Below, piece after piece: positions 7,672 to 15,895 of a DNA stretch of 36,773 bases. The translations under genes were made by a program, and so were the position numbers. This stretch comes from Verrucomicrobiales bacterium (lineage in GTDB: Bacteria; Verrucomicrobiota; Verrucomicrobiia; Verrucomicrobiales; DEV007). Location: assembly GCA_029233965.1 (NCBI GenBank), contig JARGOP010000035.1, positions 1 to 36,773 on the forward strand, in the 5' to 3' direction. Under the pieces are notes generated by a model. The model saw nothing but the letters and a program-made list of their open reading frames with translations, was not told the DNA's origin and did no database searches. Position 1 is the first letter of the stretch. Each line of letters opens with the position of its first letter.

Positions 7672-9681
7672 ATGGGAGGAAAGACACAGTGTTGGGTGAT
7701 CGGCATTTGCCTCATGGCAAGTGGATCGCCGGGTGCTTTTCCGGAAACGGCGAAGACGCTTCGCAACGTCGATGCGATTCGAAAACTCACCTACGAGGAA
7801 GCGCGGCTTGCGCCGCCGGTTCAGATTCGGGTCACGGTGACTTCGCATCTCGACGCCGGTTTCGATGCCCAGGACAACTCGGGGGGCATGTTCTTTCAGA
7901 TGGATCAAGAGGAGATGCCGCGACTCGGGGAGGCGGTGGAGGTCTGGGGAAATGTCACGGGAGGGTTCTACGGGCCCTATGTGATTGTTGACCAGATTCG
8001 TTCTCATGGTGGTACGGGGCAGCCGAGACAGCTTTATTTTCGCCCCGATTTTATCCAGACCGGTCTGGGGGACAACCGGTGGATGGAGATTGAGGGCTTG
8101 CTCGTTGATGTGGATTTTGCGAATGGAAAAAGGACGGGGTCCGGTCTCCTCGTGACCGGTGAGAACGACCTCACGATCCGGTTTCGGAATCACCATCGCG
8201 ATTTTGATCTTCAGAGGCTCCAGAAGGTGGTGGGAACCTGGGTGAAGCTCAAAGGAACGGGTGCTCCCCTCTTCAATGACCGGCGGCAGCGCATCGGGTC
8301 GGATATCATTTGTTCGAGCGCGCAGAATGTCGAGTTGGTTGAAAATCAGGGCGACACGCCGGTCGTGACTCTCGATGAGATCGGCCGGTGGGATTCCCGT
8401 CGCACGAAACCGGGACTGGTGCAGACACGCGCGGTCGTGACGCTCGTGGAAGGCCCCAACTCGCTCATTGCCCAGGCCGGCGAGGCGGCGGCCCGGGTGC
8501 GCACGCTCAGACCTCAGGAAGCAAAGGTGGGGCAGTCGTTTATCTTTACCGGCCTGCCCCAGACGGAGGGCTATTTCGTGGGACTTCGTTACGCCCAGAT
8601 TGAGGAGGATCCGGGACCGGTCGGCGAAGTCGTAGCCGTCCTCGATGAAGCTCCCATGGCCCGAACGCTGGGGATGCAGTTGGTCGTTTTGCAGGGGCGA
8701 CTCATGGAGCGCCAGGGAAGGTTGCTCAGTCTCCAGCAGGGCGATCAGTTGATTCCGGTTCGATTGCCGGAAGAGATGAATGAGGAGGTGCTGCCCTCGG
8801 TCGGAAGCGAGATCAAGGTCAGCGGCGTGAAACTGGTTGAAGCGGACGACCGAGGACAGGTTCGCTCGGTCACGGTGGTGACAAGATCGATGGATGATCT
8901 GGAGGTGCTGGCGGTTCCTTCCTGGTGGACGCCGCAGCGCTACCTCATTGCGATTTCCGTTCTCGTCACCGGGGTGCTTTTGATTCTTATCTGGACCTTC
9001 GCATTGAAACGCCGCGTGCAGAAGCAGACCGACCTGATTCAGAGTCAGCTCGTCTCGAATGCGGCGCTGGAAGAGCGGGCCCGAATTGCGCGTGAATTGC
9101 ACGACACCCTTTCGCAGGGATTTTCCGGGGTGGGCTATCAGTTGGCCTCGGTGAAGAATCACCTGAAATCGGATCCGGACCGTGCCCTCGAAAAACTGGA
9201 CACCGCCCGGCAAATGGTCGAGCACAGCCTTGCCGAGGCGAGAGACTCCCTGAGTGGACTGCGCATTCCGGCGGCGGCGGATTCGCTGAGTTTTCCGGAA
9301 ACCACCATCGCGATCGCACGCGAGCGATGTGAAGAGGCCGAGGTTCAGCTCATGGTGCATCACACCCTTGAGTTCGACCCTTTTTTACTGGAAGCGGAAA
9401 CGGCCTATGCCTGTCACCGGATTTTGCTCGAAGCGGTGATGAATGCGATCCGCCACAGCGGAGGCGATTGCGTCGGTTTCGCGACCGGCGGTACCGAGCA
9501 TGAATTGATTTTTTGCATCAGTGACAATGGCCACGGATTTGATCCGGAAATCAAACCTGCCGGTCACTTCGGAATCCAGGGAATGCAGGAGCGGGCGAAG
9601 CAAATCGAAGCGGATCTTGTCGTCAATTCCTCTTCCGAAGGCACCCGTCTCGCCCTCACTCTACCCCGACCCCTTTCATGA
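7672..9681 (+). CDS. sensor histidine kinase, HisKA_3 (NarX/DesK type), with large beta-rich extracytoplasmic region
   Basis: The 669-residue kinase has an export sequence, about 390 extracytoplasmic residues, one membrane helix (residues 424-445), and a cytoplasmic kinase core. The phosphoacceptor is H477 in ARIARELHDTLSQG, the HisKA_3 motif. The ATPase shows NAIRHSGG (N box), DNGHGFD (G1) and a GIQGMQERAKQI segment. The extracytoplasmic part appears to be four modules of about 90-100 residues, each with a beta pattern like an OB fold and 'GeaVEVWGNV' or 'GSEIKVSGV'-type turns; this is my reading of a pattern, not a proven fold. An in-frame TGA precedes the ATG, so the start is 7672 or the GTG at 7696, which lies 16 bases after GGGAGGA. 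It overlaps the response regulator gene by 4 bp. Confidence 0.9.
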   Translation: MGGKTQCWVIGICLMASGSPGAFPETAKTLRNVDAIRKLTYEEARLAPPVQIRVTVTSHLDAGFDAQDNSGGMFFQMDQEEMPRLGEAVEVWGNVTGGFYGPYVIVDQIRSHGGTGQPRQLYFRPDFIQTGLGDNRWMEIEGLLVDVDFANGKRTGSGLLVTGENDLTIRFRNHHRDFDLQRLQKVVGTWVKLKGTGAPLFNDRRQRIGSDIICSSAQNVELVENQGDTPVVTLDEIGRWDSRRTKPGLVQTRAVVTLVEGPNSLIAQAGEAAARVRTLRPQEAKVGQSFIFTGLPQTEGYFVGLRYAQIEEDPGPVGEVVAVLDEAPMARTLGMQLVVLQGRLMERQGRLLSLQQGDQLIPVRLPEEMNEEVLPSVGSEIKVSGVKLVEADDRGQVRSVTVVTRSMDDLEVLAVPSWWTPQRYLIAISVLVTGVLLILIWTFALKRRVQKQTDLIQSQLVSNAALEERARIARELHDTLSQGFSGVGYQLASVKNHLKSDPDRALEKLDTARQMVEHSLAEARDSLSGLRIPAAADSLSFPETTIAIARERCEEAEVQLMVHHTLEFDPFLLEAETAYACHRILLEAVMNAIRHSGGDCVGFATGGTEHELIFCISDNGHGFDPEIKPAGHFGIQGMQERAKQIEADLVVNSSSEGTRLALTLPRPLS

Positions 9682-10307
9682 CCGATTCGACCAAACAACT
9701 CCGCCTTCTCCTCGTGGATGACCACCTCCTTGTCCGCCGCGGCCTCGCCAGCTTGCTGGATGACGAAAAAGATCTGACCGTCGTCGCGGAAGCGGGGAGT
9801 GGAGAAGAAGCCATCGCCCTCGCGACTGAGCATCGTCCGGACGTGATTATCCTGGATCTGCGCCTTCGCGACATGAGCGGGATCGAAGTGGCGGCCGAGC
9901 TGAAAGGGCATCGTATCCTTATGCTTTCCAGCTTCATGCAGGAGGAAGATGTTCGCCGTGCCTTTGAGGCCGGTATTCTCGGATATCTCTCGAAGGACAA
10001 AAACAGTGATGAGCTCTTAAACGCGATTCGGGCCGTCGGCGATGGCCAGCAATATCTCCCGCCCGAGATTTCCCTCCTCCTCGCGAAAAGTGAATGGAGC
10101 GCCCACCTTACTGATCGGGAGTTGGAAATTCTGCAGTGGATTGCGAGGGGACGGGCCAATAAGCAGATTGGTGAGGAGCTGAGCCTTTCCGAGAACACCG
10201 TGAAGAATCACGTGAAGTCGATCCTTTCCAAATTGAATGCGAAAGACCGGACCCACGCCGTGACCGAGGCCCTGAAGCGCGGGCTGTTTCAATTGGGGCA
10301 TTCCTAG
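9678..10307 (+). CDS. NarL/FixJ-family response regulator
   Basis: The 209-residue regulator has a receiver domain (residues 8-120) with acidic pair D14-D15, phosphoacceptor D60 (VIILDLRLRD), S84 and K106. The LuxR-type helix-turn-helix is at about residues 143-200 (LTDRELEILQWIARGRANKQ, then SENTVKNHVKSIL). It is translationally coupled to the kinase gene (ATGA overlap), so the pair is a dedicated two-component system. All receiver residues needed for phosphorylation are present. Target genes are not evident. The downstream acr3 gene is convergent and has its own ArsR regulator. Confidence 0.95.
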   Translation: MTDSTKQLRLLLVDDHLLVRRGLASLLDDEKDLTVVAEAGSGEEAIALATEHRPDVIILDLRLRDMSGIEVAAELKGHRILMLSSFMQEEDVRRAFEAGILGYLSKDKNSDELLNAIRAVGDGQQYLPPEISLLLAKSEWSAHLTDRELEILQWIARGRANKQIGEELSLSENTVKNHVKSILSKLNAKDRTHAVTEALKRGLFQLGHS

Positions 10308-10325
10308 GAGGGGCTTTGCGAAAGT

Positions 10326-11435
10326 CTAGTTTTCGGCCGCCGGTTCACTCTCACGAAACCAACCCTGCGTTTTCTGACAAACCCGGACGAGAAAGAGCAT
10401 CAGCGGTACCTCAATCAGCACGCCCACGACGGTGGCAAGCGCAGCTCCCGAGGACAGGCCGAAGAGCATCACCGCCGTCGCGATCGCGACTTCGAAGTGA
10501 TTGGAGGCACCAATCATGGCGGATGGGGCCGCGTCTTCATACCTGAACTTTAGAAACTTCGCGGCGAGATAGGTCAGCGCGAAAATCAGCAGGGTTTGAA
10601 TTGTGAGCGGAATGGCGATCCAGAGAATCGTGAGCGGATTTGCGAGGATCGTTTCCCCTTTAAAGCTGAAAAGCAGCACGAGGGTGGCGAGGAGCGCGGT
10701 GATCGACACCGGCGTCAGAATGTGGAGGAATTTTTTCTCGAACCACTCGGGGCCTTTGACCTTCATGATCCAGCGGCGCGAGAGGTAACCGGCGACGAGC
10801 GGCAGCGCGACGTAGATAGCAACCGAAAGCAACAGGGCCTGCCAGGGGACCGGCATCCGATTTACCCCCAGGAGCCAGCCTCCGAGGACGCCATAGAGCA
10901 GCAGCATGGTGAGGGAGTTGATCGCCACCATGACGAGAGTGAGCCCCTGGTTACCGCGGGCGAGATATCCCCAGACCAGAACCATCGCGGTGCAGGGAGC
11001 AATCCCGAGCAGAATCGCGCCGGAGATATACGAGCGATAGAGCTCCACTTCCGCGCCGCCTTTGACCACTTCAGTGCCGGGGAGGAAGTCTTTGAAAAAG
11101 TACCCGAGAAACAAGGTCGCGATTCCCAACATGGTGAAGGGCTTGATCGCCCAGTTCACGATCAAAGTCAGGAGAACCGGCCGGGGACTGCGGCTTGCCT
11201 GGACCACTTCGCCAAAGTCGATCTTCACCATGATCGGATACATCATGAAAAAGAGGCAAATGGCGATGGGGATGGAAACCACCGGGGCGTCATTCACGTA
11301 GATCGCCATCCCGTCGAGCGTTTGCGCGAGGTTGGGTGCGAGTTTGCCGAGAGCAATGCCGGCGACAATACAAAGCGCGACCCAGGCGGTAAGGTGGCGC
11401 TCAAAAAAGCCCATGGAAGATTTGTCGAGACTCAT
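10326..11435 (-). CDS. acr3: ACR3-family arsenite efflux permease
   Basis: This 369-residue inner-membrane protein has about ten hydrophobic helices and extrudes arsenite using the proton motive force. Family marks are [20 protein letters not shown], with the essential cysteine at C148, the SLTMLLLYG segment and the C-terminal [14 protein letters not shown]. It lies 76 bp downstream of arsR on the same strand, so the pair forms an arsenic resistance operon. No arsenate reductase (arsC) gene is nearby. Its 3' end is 18 bp from the end of the convergent response regulator gene. No convincing Shine-Dalgarno precedes the ATG. Confidence 0.95.
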   Translation of the reverse strand: MSLDKSSMGFFERHLTAWVALCIVAGIALGKLAPNLAQTLDGMAIYVNDAPVVSIPIAICLFFMMYPIMVKIDFGEVVQASRSPRPVLLTLIVNWAIKPFTMLGIATLFLGYFFKDFLPGTEVVKGGAEVELYRSYISGAILLGIAPCTAMVLVWGYLARGNQGLTLVMVAINSLTMLLLYGVLGGWLLGVNRMPVPWQALLLSVAIYVALPLVAGYLSRRWIMKVKGPEWFEKKFLHILTPVSITALLATLVLLFSFKGETILANPLTILWIAIPLTIQTLLIFALTYLAAKFLKFRYEDAAPSAMIGASNHFEVAIATAVMLFGLSSGAALATVVGVLIEVPLMLFLVRVCQKTQGWFRESEPAAEN

Positions 11436-11511
11436 GATGAGAAGAGGATCGGGATTGATTTTGAATCTGGCAGGTCAGCCATTGAAAGATCGCAGCACGT
11501 TTGATTGAGAG

Positions 11512-11895
11512 TTAGTTTTCTGCCCCGATGACCTGACGGTTCGCAGAGATTCCGCTTTCCGTTGCGGTTTCGCAGCAGGAAGAGGCAGAAGCAGGCAGAC
11601 AGAGATCGGGATGTCCCTGGCAGCAATCCTCCGTCAGGAACGACATCAGCTCCCCGATGTTCGGAGCATTCATTTGGTAAATGACCGATCGGCCGACTTT
11701 CCGCGATTTCACGAGGCCGGCGTTGGCGAGTTCTTTGACGTGAAATGAGAGCGTGTTCGCGGGGATCTTCATTTTCTCCGCGATCTTCCCGGCAGGCATG
11801 CCTTCGGGGCCCGCTTTCACGAGCATGCGGAAGATCGTGAGCCGGGATTCCTGGGCCAATGACGACAGCGCGGTAACGGCTTTATTTATTTCCAT
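11512..11895 (-). CDS. arsR: ArsR-family arsenic-responsive repressor
   Basis: The 127-residue winged-helix repressor has ALSSLAQESRLTIFRMLVKA at the N-terminus and a recognition helix in ANTLSFHVKELANAGLV. The DNA-binding helix lacks the classical ELCVC metal site. Instead there are cysteines at the C-terminus, C91-C92-x6-C99, with another pair at residues 107-108 in SSCCE. This resembles the C-terminal CC-x(n)-C arsenite site known from the Acidithiobacillus ferrooxidans ArsR. Binding of As(III) should release the operator and allow arsR-acr3 transcription. M1 is the only usable start; the next in-frame Met (24) is inside the fold. The ATG lies inside the putative operator and only a few bases after the -10, so the mRNA is probably leaderless or nearly so. 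Confidence 0.93.
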   Translation of the reverse strand: MEINKAVTALSSLAQESRLTIFRMLVKAGPEGMPAGKIAEKMKIPANTLSFHVKELANAGLVKSRKVGRSVIYQMNAPNIGELMSFLTEDCCQGHPDLCLPASASSCCETATESGISANRQVIGAEN

Positions 11896-11911
11896 ACTTC
11901 TGGAAGTATGG
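11892..11911 (-). promoter_or_regulatory. putative ArsR operator overlapping the arsR start codon
   Basis: The 20-bp inverted repeat CCATACTTC-TG-GAAGTATGG has perfect 9-bp arms. Read on the minus strand it covers the -10 element (11905-11910) and runs over the arsR ATG (11893-11895). A repressor dimer bound here would block both polymerase and, if transcription started within the site, the translation start. Assignment as ArsR operator is inference from position and symmetry. Confidence 0.75.
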
Positions 11912-11932
11912 AGATTTTAGAGAGCTTGTCAA
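11905..11932 (-). promoter_or_regulatory. arsR-acr3 promoter (-35 and -10)
   Basis: On the minus strand there is a perfect TTGACA (11927-11932), a 16-bp spacer and CATACT (11905-11910) as a -10. The expected start of transcription falls within about five bases of the arsR ATG, leaving no room for a Shine-Dalgarno sequence. This supports a leaderless or near-leaderless transcript. Confidence 0.65.
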
Positions 11933-12130
11933 TGGATTCCCGGTCGAGCGCAAGCGGGGTTGTCTCGCATCGGCGGGTGATGAAGTCACACTTTGGTCTT
12001 CAGGAGCACGGAGAGCCGGACCTGTTTTCTGCTTTTTCCCGAAATACGTCCGTAATGGATTCTTCCGCAGAGACAACTACCCCGTATAAACTCGGGTCGT
12101 TACCGGCGTCCCGGTTAGCGTCCGTCATCC
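11933..12130. other. intergenic region between arsR and the ECF sigma gene
   Basis: This is a divergent interval with no gene. It must hold the promoter of the sigma factor gene. The only candidate I see is a TATAAA about 50 bases upstream of the ATG without a good -35. The promoter may be recognised by the ECF sigma itself, whose consensus I cannot infer from one site. Confidence 0.35.
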
Positions 12131-12697
12131 ATGGATCCATTGAAAAATCCCAGCGAACCCCGTCCTGATTTCGAGGCCCTGATGGAAACCGTCAGGCCCC
12201 GTTTGCGGGCTTTTCTGCTTTCCCTGACCGGTAGTGAGGCCGCTTCTGAAGACCTCACTCAGGAAGTGTGCCTCATTCTCTGGGAGAAACGGGAAGCATT
12301 CGATCCCTCGGGCGACTTCCGGGCCTGGGCTTTCCGGATTGGATTTCTTCAGGCTCAAAATTACCGGCGGAAAACGGCCAGACAAAACAGTCGCGAACTG
12401 CCCGGCGATGAGCTCTTCGAGCACATTGCCGAGGTCACGACCGAGCGTCACGGTCGCGATGATGAAGATGAAAAACGGCAACAGGCGGTCCTGACCTGTC
12501 TGGGAAAACTTCGCACCGCCCACCGCGACCTCGTTCTCCGTCGCTATCAGGACGAGCATTCCCTGGAGCAACTCAGTAGCGAAGCGGGGATCAACCGGAA
12601 TGCGATGGCCCAGAAACTTTTCCGCCTCAAGCGGACCCTTCTCACCTGCGTGGAAAAACAGCTCACGATTCTAAATCGTGAAACCTCAGCGTCATGA
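12131..12697 (+). CDS. ECF-type RNA polymerase sigma factor
   Basis: The 188-residue sigma-70 family protein has region 2 (residues 15-85: ...SEAASEDLTQEVCLILWEKR, then DFRAWAFRIGFLQAQNYRRK) and region 4 (about 120-175: LRTAHRDLVLRRYQDEHSLE, then NRNAMAQKLFRLKRTL). It lacks regions 1 and 3, so it is an ECF factor. It directs polymerase to a small regulon that probably includes its own operon. The stop overlaps the next ATG (ATGA, 12694-12697), and that gene begins with an anti-sigma-like domain. This is the usual sigma/anti-sigma order and implies stoichiometric co-expression. The short form with a LILWEKR helix is typical of PVC ECF factors. No Shine-Dalgarno is seen upstream. Confidence 0.93.
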   Translation: MDPLKNPSEPRPDFEALMETVRPRLRAFLLSLTGSEAASEDLTQEVCLILWEKREAFDPSGDFRAWAFRIGFLQAQNYRRKTARQNSRELPGDELFEHIAEVTTERHGRDDEDEKRQQAVLTCLGKLRTAHRDLVLRRYQDEHSLEQLSSEAGINRNAMAQKLFRLKRTLLTCVEKQLTILNRETSAS

Positions 12698-15600
12698 CTC
12701 AAGATAACGACTCTCAAGATTTTCAAAACATCCTCGCTGCCCTCAATGAGCGCGAACTCACGGAGTGGGAACGCGAACGCCTCTGGGAGTTGCTCGAGGG
12801 AAATCCGGGCCGGATTGCCGAGTTCAGTGACCATTGCTTCGTCGGGTCCGAAATCCAGTCGATCACCGATGAGCAGCTCGTGGAAGCCGGGGTTGAGCCG
12901 CCCTTGAGAAACGTCGTCTCGATGCCAATGTCGGATTCAGCTTCGACACGTTCCCGGAAATGGCCTCTCGCCGCAGGGATCGCGGCATTGATTGCCATTC
13001 TTGCGGTCGTCATCGGCCGCACGAATCGTGATCAAGTTCCCGAACCGGAGGCCATTGCCGTGGGCGAACCGGCCGGGCCGGGCTGGAAAGCTGCGCCGAA
13101 ACCTGAGAACGGGACGATTCGCCGGGCAAATCTCTCGCTCGATGATCCCAACGATGAAGCGGTCGCCCTGAGCGGCGCGGCGGCACTGGCCAACAGCCGC
13201 AATCCCCGCGGAGGAAAACTGGAGGGAGCGGCCTCGGTTCCTGAAAAGATCTCCTTCAATCATCACGTCCGCCCGATCCTCTCCGAGAATTGTTTTTATT
13301 GCCACGGTCCGGACGAGAACACCCGGGAAGCCGGCCTGCGCCTAGATCTGCGTGAGGCGGTGACCGAAGATTTGGGAGGCTATGCCGCGATTGTTCCCGG
13401 CGATGCGGAGAAGAGCGAAATCTGGTATCGGATTCTGTCCGATGATCCTGCCGATGTCATGCCTCCGCCGGAGTCTCACCGAACTCTCAGCAAAGCGGAT
13501 AAAGAAATCCTGCGTCGCTGGATCAACGAGGGAGCGGAGTATGAAGCGCACTGGGCTTTCATCAAACCGGAGCGTCCTGCGGTCCCTGAGTTGGAGTCGG
13601 ACTGGGTTAAGAATCCGATTGATACGTTCATTCTGAACCGGCTTCGGGAAGAGGGGCTGGAACCAAACCCCAAGGCGGAGCCCCGGGCGTTTCTTCGTCG
13701 TCTTTCTCTGGACCTGATCGGTCTTCCGCCAACCCTTGATGAACTGGCTTCCTTCGAAGAGGCCTATCCGGAAAATCCTGACAAGGCAACAGAAAGTGCC
13801 GTGGACCGCCTCCTTGCGTCTCCTCACTTCGGCGAGCGCATGGCATTGCCCTGGCTCGACGCGGCCCGCTATGCCGACTCCAACGGCTTCCAGCAGGACG
13901 GAAACCGTCACCAGTGGCCCTGGCGCGACTGGGTCATAGATGCTTACAACGACAACATGCCCTTCGATCAGTTTACGATTGAACAGGTCGCCGGCGATCT
14001 GCTTGAAGACCCGACTCAGGATCAACTCATCGCGACAGCCTTTAACCGGAATCACATGCTCAACGGAGAGGGAGGTGCGATCAAAGAAGAGCAGCGCATT
14101 AACATCGTGATCGACCGGGTCGATACCACGGCGACGACCTGGCTCGGACTGACGATGGCCTGCGCCCAGTGTCACACCCATAAGTATGATCCGATCACGC
14201 ACGAAGAGTATTTCCAGTTCTTCGCCTTCTTCAATAATGTCCCGGAGTCGGGCGGGGTGGATAAACGCTCGGGATCGGGATGTGCTTTCGGCAGCGGTGC
14301 GACGGTTCAGCTTTCGCGCCCTCTCTTGAGTCTGCCGACCGTCGAGCAACGGGAGAAACAGCAGGAGCTGGGGGCAAAGATCAAGGAGCAGGAGGCGATC
14401 ATTCAACAACTGCTTCCGAAAGTGGACCCGAAACGACTTGAGTGGGAGAAGAGCTTCACTCTGGAACAACTCGTCGACCGGACCCTTTTCCGGGGGAATG
14501 TCTCCAGCCATTTGCGCACGAAAGAGGAAGACCGGAACCCAACCCAGAAGCGCGAGATCACCGAGTTCTATCTCCACAAGGGGGATCATGGAAACAAGCT
14601 TTGGACTTCGCTCGGGGCGGAGATTTTCCAACTCCGCGGAGAGTTGCAAAAGACCGGCGAATCGATTGTCGAAGTCATGGTGATGGGGGAAAATCCTCCG
14701 GATAAGAGTCGTGAGACCTTCATCCTCGACCGCGGGGACTATCAACAGCCGACGGAAAAAGTCAGCGCGGGAACGCCATCGTTCCTCCCGCCCATGCCGG
14801 AGTCGGCACCGAGAAACCGTCTTGGCCTCGCGCAATGGCTCGTCGATGGAGAGAATCCTCTCACCGCTCGTGTCACCGTGAATCGACTCTGGGCTCAGTT
14901 CTTCGGGATCGGGATTGTGAAGACCTCCGAGGATTTCGGGGTTCAGGGTGAACTGCCGAAGCACCCGGAGCTGATCGACTGGCTTGCAGTCGAGTTCGTC
15001 GAATCCGGCTGGGACACGAAGCACCTCATTCGTCTCATCGTGACGAGCTCGACCTATCGACAGAGTTCTGAGTTCACTCCGGAGAAGCTGGATCGTGATC
15101 CGGAAAACCGGCTCGTCGGACGTGGTGCCCGTGCCCGCCTCCCTTCGATGCTCCTGCGCGATCAGGCGCTGGCGGTGGCCGGTTTGCTGAAAGATGACAT
15201 CGGGGGACATCCCGTCTATCCCTACCAGCCCGATGGATTGTGGAAGGACTTTTCCTTCGGGAAAATCAGTTATCCGCATCAGGAGGAAAAAGATCAGCTC
15301 TACCGGCGGAGCCTCTACACCTTCTGGCGCCGGACTTCCGCTCCGCCGAATATGTTCGACAGCTCCTCGCGACAAGTCTGCACGGTGAAACCTTCGACGA
15401 CGAACACCCCGCTGCACGCGCTCACCCTCCTCAACGACGAGACCTACGTCGAAGCGGCCCGGGCTCTCGCGGGACGAATGATGAAGGAGGGTGGCGACAA
15501 TACCGACGACCGCCTCGATTTTGCGTTTCAGCTCTCGACCGGTCGTATGCCGGATGATCGCGAGCATCAGCTCCTTATGAACGGCTATGAGCGGAGTCTC

Positions 15601-15738
15601 AACGAATTCCGCAGTTTTGAAAACGAAGCTGCCGAGTATGCCGGTGTCGAAACAAGCGAGGCGGTCCTGGAACTCGCCGCGTTGACCCGAATGGCTCAGG
15701 TGATTTTGAACCTCGATGAAACGTTGAACCGGCCCTGA
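12694..15738 (+). CDS. FecR-like anti-sigma domain fused through a membrane helix to a PSCyt1-DUF1549-DUF1553 c-type cytochrome
   Basis: The 1014-residue product has three parts. Residues 1-85 form a small helical cytoplasmic domain (ALNERELTEWERERLWELLE, GNPGRIAEFSDHC) like the N-terminus of FecR-type anti-sigma factors of PVC bacteria. Residues 90-108 are one membrane helix, which would place the rest in the periplasm. After a linker comes a planctomycete-type cytochrome c domain with C200-FY-C203-H204 and a possible distal ligand at M256 (VMPPP), then DUF1549 (about 305-515) with a second haem motif C490-AQ-C493-H494, then DUF1553 (about 715-985). The biochemical role of PSD1-type proteins is unknown; they are abundant in polysaccharide-degrading PVC bacteria. 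Coupling to the sigma gene by a 4-bp overlap indicates it controls that sigma factor. The DUF1501 gene follows after 157 bp. Confidence 0.9.
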   Translation: MTQDNDSQDFQNILAALNERELTEWERERLWELLEGNPGRIAEFSDHCFVGSEIQSITDEQLVEAGVEPPLRNVVSMPMSDSASTRSRKWPLAAGIAALIAILAVVIGRTNRDQVPEPEAIAVGEPAGPGWKAAPKPENGTIRRANLSLDDPNDEAVALSGAAALANSRNPRGGKLEGAASVPEKISFNHHVRPILSENCFYCHGPDENTREAGLRLDLREAVTEDLGGYAAIVPGDAEKSEIWYRILSDDPADVMPPPESHRTLSKADKEILRRWINEGAEYEAHWAFIKPERPAVPELESDWVKNPIDTFILNRLREEGLEPNPKAEPRAFLRRLSLDLIGLPPTLDELASFEEAYPENPDKATESAVDRLLASPHFGERMALPWLDAARYADSNGFQQDGNRHQWPWRDWVIDAYNDNMPFDQFTIEQVAGDLLEDPTQDQLIATAFNRNHMLNGEGGAIKEEQRINIVIDRVDTTATTWLGLTMACAQCHTHKYDPITHEEYFQFFAFFNNVPESGGVDKRSGSGCAFGSGATVQLSRPLLSLPTVEQREKQQELGAKIKEQEAIIQQLLPKVDPKRLEWEKSFTLEQLVDRTLFRGNVSSHLRTKEEDRNPTQKREITEFYLHKGDHGNKLWTSLGAEIFQLRGELQKTGESIVEVMVMGENPPDKSRETFILDRGDYQQPTEKVSAGTPSFLPPMPESAPRNRLGLAQWLVDGENPLTARVTVNRLWAQFFGIGIVKTSEDFGVQGELPKHPELIDWLAVEFVESGWDTKHLIRLIVTSSTYRQSSEFTPEKLDRDPENRLVGRGARARLPSMLLRDQALAVAGLLKDDIGGHPVYPYQPDGLWKDFSFGKISYPHQEEKDQLYRRSLYTFWRRTSAPPNMFDSSSRQVCTVKPSTTNTPLHALTLLNDETYVEAARALAGRMMKEGGDNTDDRLDFAFQLSTGRMPDDREHQLLMNGYERSLNEFRSFENEAAEYAGVETSEAVLELAALTRMAQVILNLDETLNRP

Positions 15739-15739
15739 A

Positions 15740-15852
15740 AAATACCCAACTACCCAAGCATCGAAAGAATGACGAATTCAAGAATCCCGAAACCCGAGCC
15801 TTCGAAATTTATCCATTCGGATTTCGTTGGGTATTTAGGTTTTTCGTCATTC
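15740..15852 (+). repeat. two interlocked inverted repeats (A-B-A'-B')
   Basis: Arm A AAATACCCAAC (15740-15750) pairs perfectly with A' GTTGGGTATTT (15826-15836). Arm B GAATGACGAA (15767-15776) pairs perfectly with B' TTCGTCATTC (15843-15852). The order A-B-A'-B' means the two stems cannot nest; an RNA would form a pseudoknot or two alternative stems. The element lies directly after the stop of the anti-sigma/PSD1 gene and before the DUF1501 gene, so it could act as a switch or attenuator, or be an intergenic repeat. Confidence 0.5.
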
Positions 15853-15895
15853 CATCTTTCTCCCGTTTCATCATTCATCATTTCCCCACTTCCTC

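Noticed and set aside
7657-9363. 568-codon minus-strand frame across the histidine kinase
   Set aside because: Antisense shadow of a gene with full kinase motifs.
10596-11504. 302-codon plus-strand frame across acr3
   Set aside because: Antisense shadow rich in His/Asp/Glu, typical for the reverse of a hydrophobic membrane gene.
11432-11626. 64-codon frame overlapping the arsR end on the same strand
   Set aside because: Overlaps the conserved cysteine tail of ArsR in another frame and has no family match.
13342-15567. 741-codon open frame antisense to the anti-sigma/PSD1 gene
   Set aside because: It is the reverse shadow of a GC-rich gene; the plus-strand product has clear domains and haem motifs, the antisense product none.
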